From contig NW_027418145.1 in NCBI RefSeq assembly GCF_009905375.1, forward strand, positions 1 to 64,000: a DNA stretch of 64,000 nt, in the 5' to 3' direction. The stretch's first letter is position 1; every line of letters starts with the position of its first letter. The notes beneath the pieces are model-generated. The model saw only the letters and a list, made by a program, of their open reading frames with translations, made no database searches and was not told where the DNA came from. The DNA comes from Apium graveolens. Lineage: Eukaryota > Streptophyta > Magnoliopsida > Apiales > Apiaceae. The translations under genes and the position numbers were made by a program. Below, one piece after another: positions 63,615 to 64,000 of this stretch.

Positions 63615-64000
63615 TATTTTTGTAGTGTTGCATTTGACTCTATACGGTGTTGCGTAATACTAAACATGATGTTGCATATTAATAACAATGGTGTTGCAGA
63701 TGACTAAAATCAGTGTTGCACTACACATTGTGGGACCCACTGCTGACGTGGCAAAAGTGGCTCCTACTGCTAATATGGAAAATGTGGGACCCCTTGCTGA
63801 AGTGTCAAAGTAGGGGCCACTACTGACGTGGAAATATGACGTGTCACTTGCCACGTAGGACACAGTGGTGATGTGACTTCATTTTATGAAACACTAACTG
63901 TTGTTGTCATTGTACGCTTTTACTGTTGCAAAAGACGCATAATGCGCTTTCTAGTGTTGCATATTTCGTTGCCTTAAGGCTCTACGGCCACATCCACATT
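63615..64000. repeat. GTGTTGC / TGACGTGG motif cluster, cut by the window end (U3)
   Basis: Counterpart of U1 21755-22144. One gcaacac motif is lost near 63945. Confidence 0.5.

Larger units (their letters stand above)
42653..64000. repeat. Tandem array unit 3 (U3), truncated by the window end
   Basis: This unit is collinear with U1 up to about U1 position 22144, where the window stops. It keeps the 5.7 kb that U2 lacks. It has no Stowaway MITE (empty site at 47687), a deletion of about 307 bp at 48770/48771 relative to U1 and U2, and a deletion plus templated insertion at 60489-60550. Its copia gag relic is the least damaged of the three. Confidence 0.95.

Noticed and set aside
1..64000. 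CRISPR array, prokaryotic operon, defence or phage system
   Set aside because: There are no short regularly spaced identical repeats, no ribosome-binding sites with long frames, and no gene density. All signals are those of plant nuclear repeats.

Overview
The window is nuclear DNA from a plant, most likely a eudicot. It is very AT-rich. It carries Ty1/copia gag-protease-integrase relics, MULE/FAR1-type transposase relics, a Stowaway MITE with TA target duplications, and a tRNA-derived SINE. I cannot name the species. No intact host gene, rRNA gene, functional tRNA gene, CRISPR array or bacterial-type operon is visible. The longest open frame is 168 codons and lies inside a transposon relic. 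This is repeat-on-repeat, heterochromatin-like sequence.

The dominant structure is a large tandem array in direct orientation. Unit 1 (U1) is 1-24150, unit 2 (U2) is 24151-42652, and unit 3 (U3) is 42653 to the window end, where it matches U1 to about 22144. The phase is arbitrary because the window opens inside a unit. By eye the units are mostly above 95% identical. Their lengths differ because U2 lost about 5.7 kb and several smaller blocks.

Order within a full unit, in U1 coordinates: AT-rich spacer (1-2800); minus-strand copia relic from integrase back to gag (2800-4517); copia leader-like sequence with a Stowaway MITE (4997-5248); plus-strand MULE/FAR1 relic (5740-6300); spacer; module A (7335-9850); LTR-like block with a promoter-like TATA and pyrimidine patch (9850-11400); a second diverged copy of the copia-gag-start/leader/MULE assembly (11420-13165); an old half MITE; a hAT-like block rich in cggttt motifs (13513-14192); module B (14955-16030); module C (16031-18530); a plus-strand unidentified coiled-coil, Lys/Asp-rich transposon protein relic (18535-20530); spacer; a cluster of GTGTTGC and TGACGTGG motifs (21755-22225); a TA microsatellite; a tRNA-derived SINE on the minus strand (23117-23427); spacer. 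The unit is thus itself built from two related half-units, and the halves contain three related A/B/C modules.

The genes do not cooperate in a pathway: all coding relics are broken. Premature stops shared by the units show that the transposon genes were dead before the array expanded. Stops private to one unit show continuing decay. What is most informative is the rearrangement record: a MITE present in U1 and U2 with a clean empty site in U3, deletions with templated filler DNA in U2 and U3, microhomology deletions in U1, and local tandem duplications in U2.
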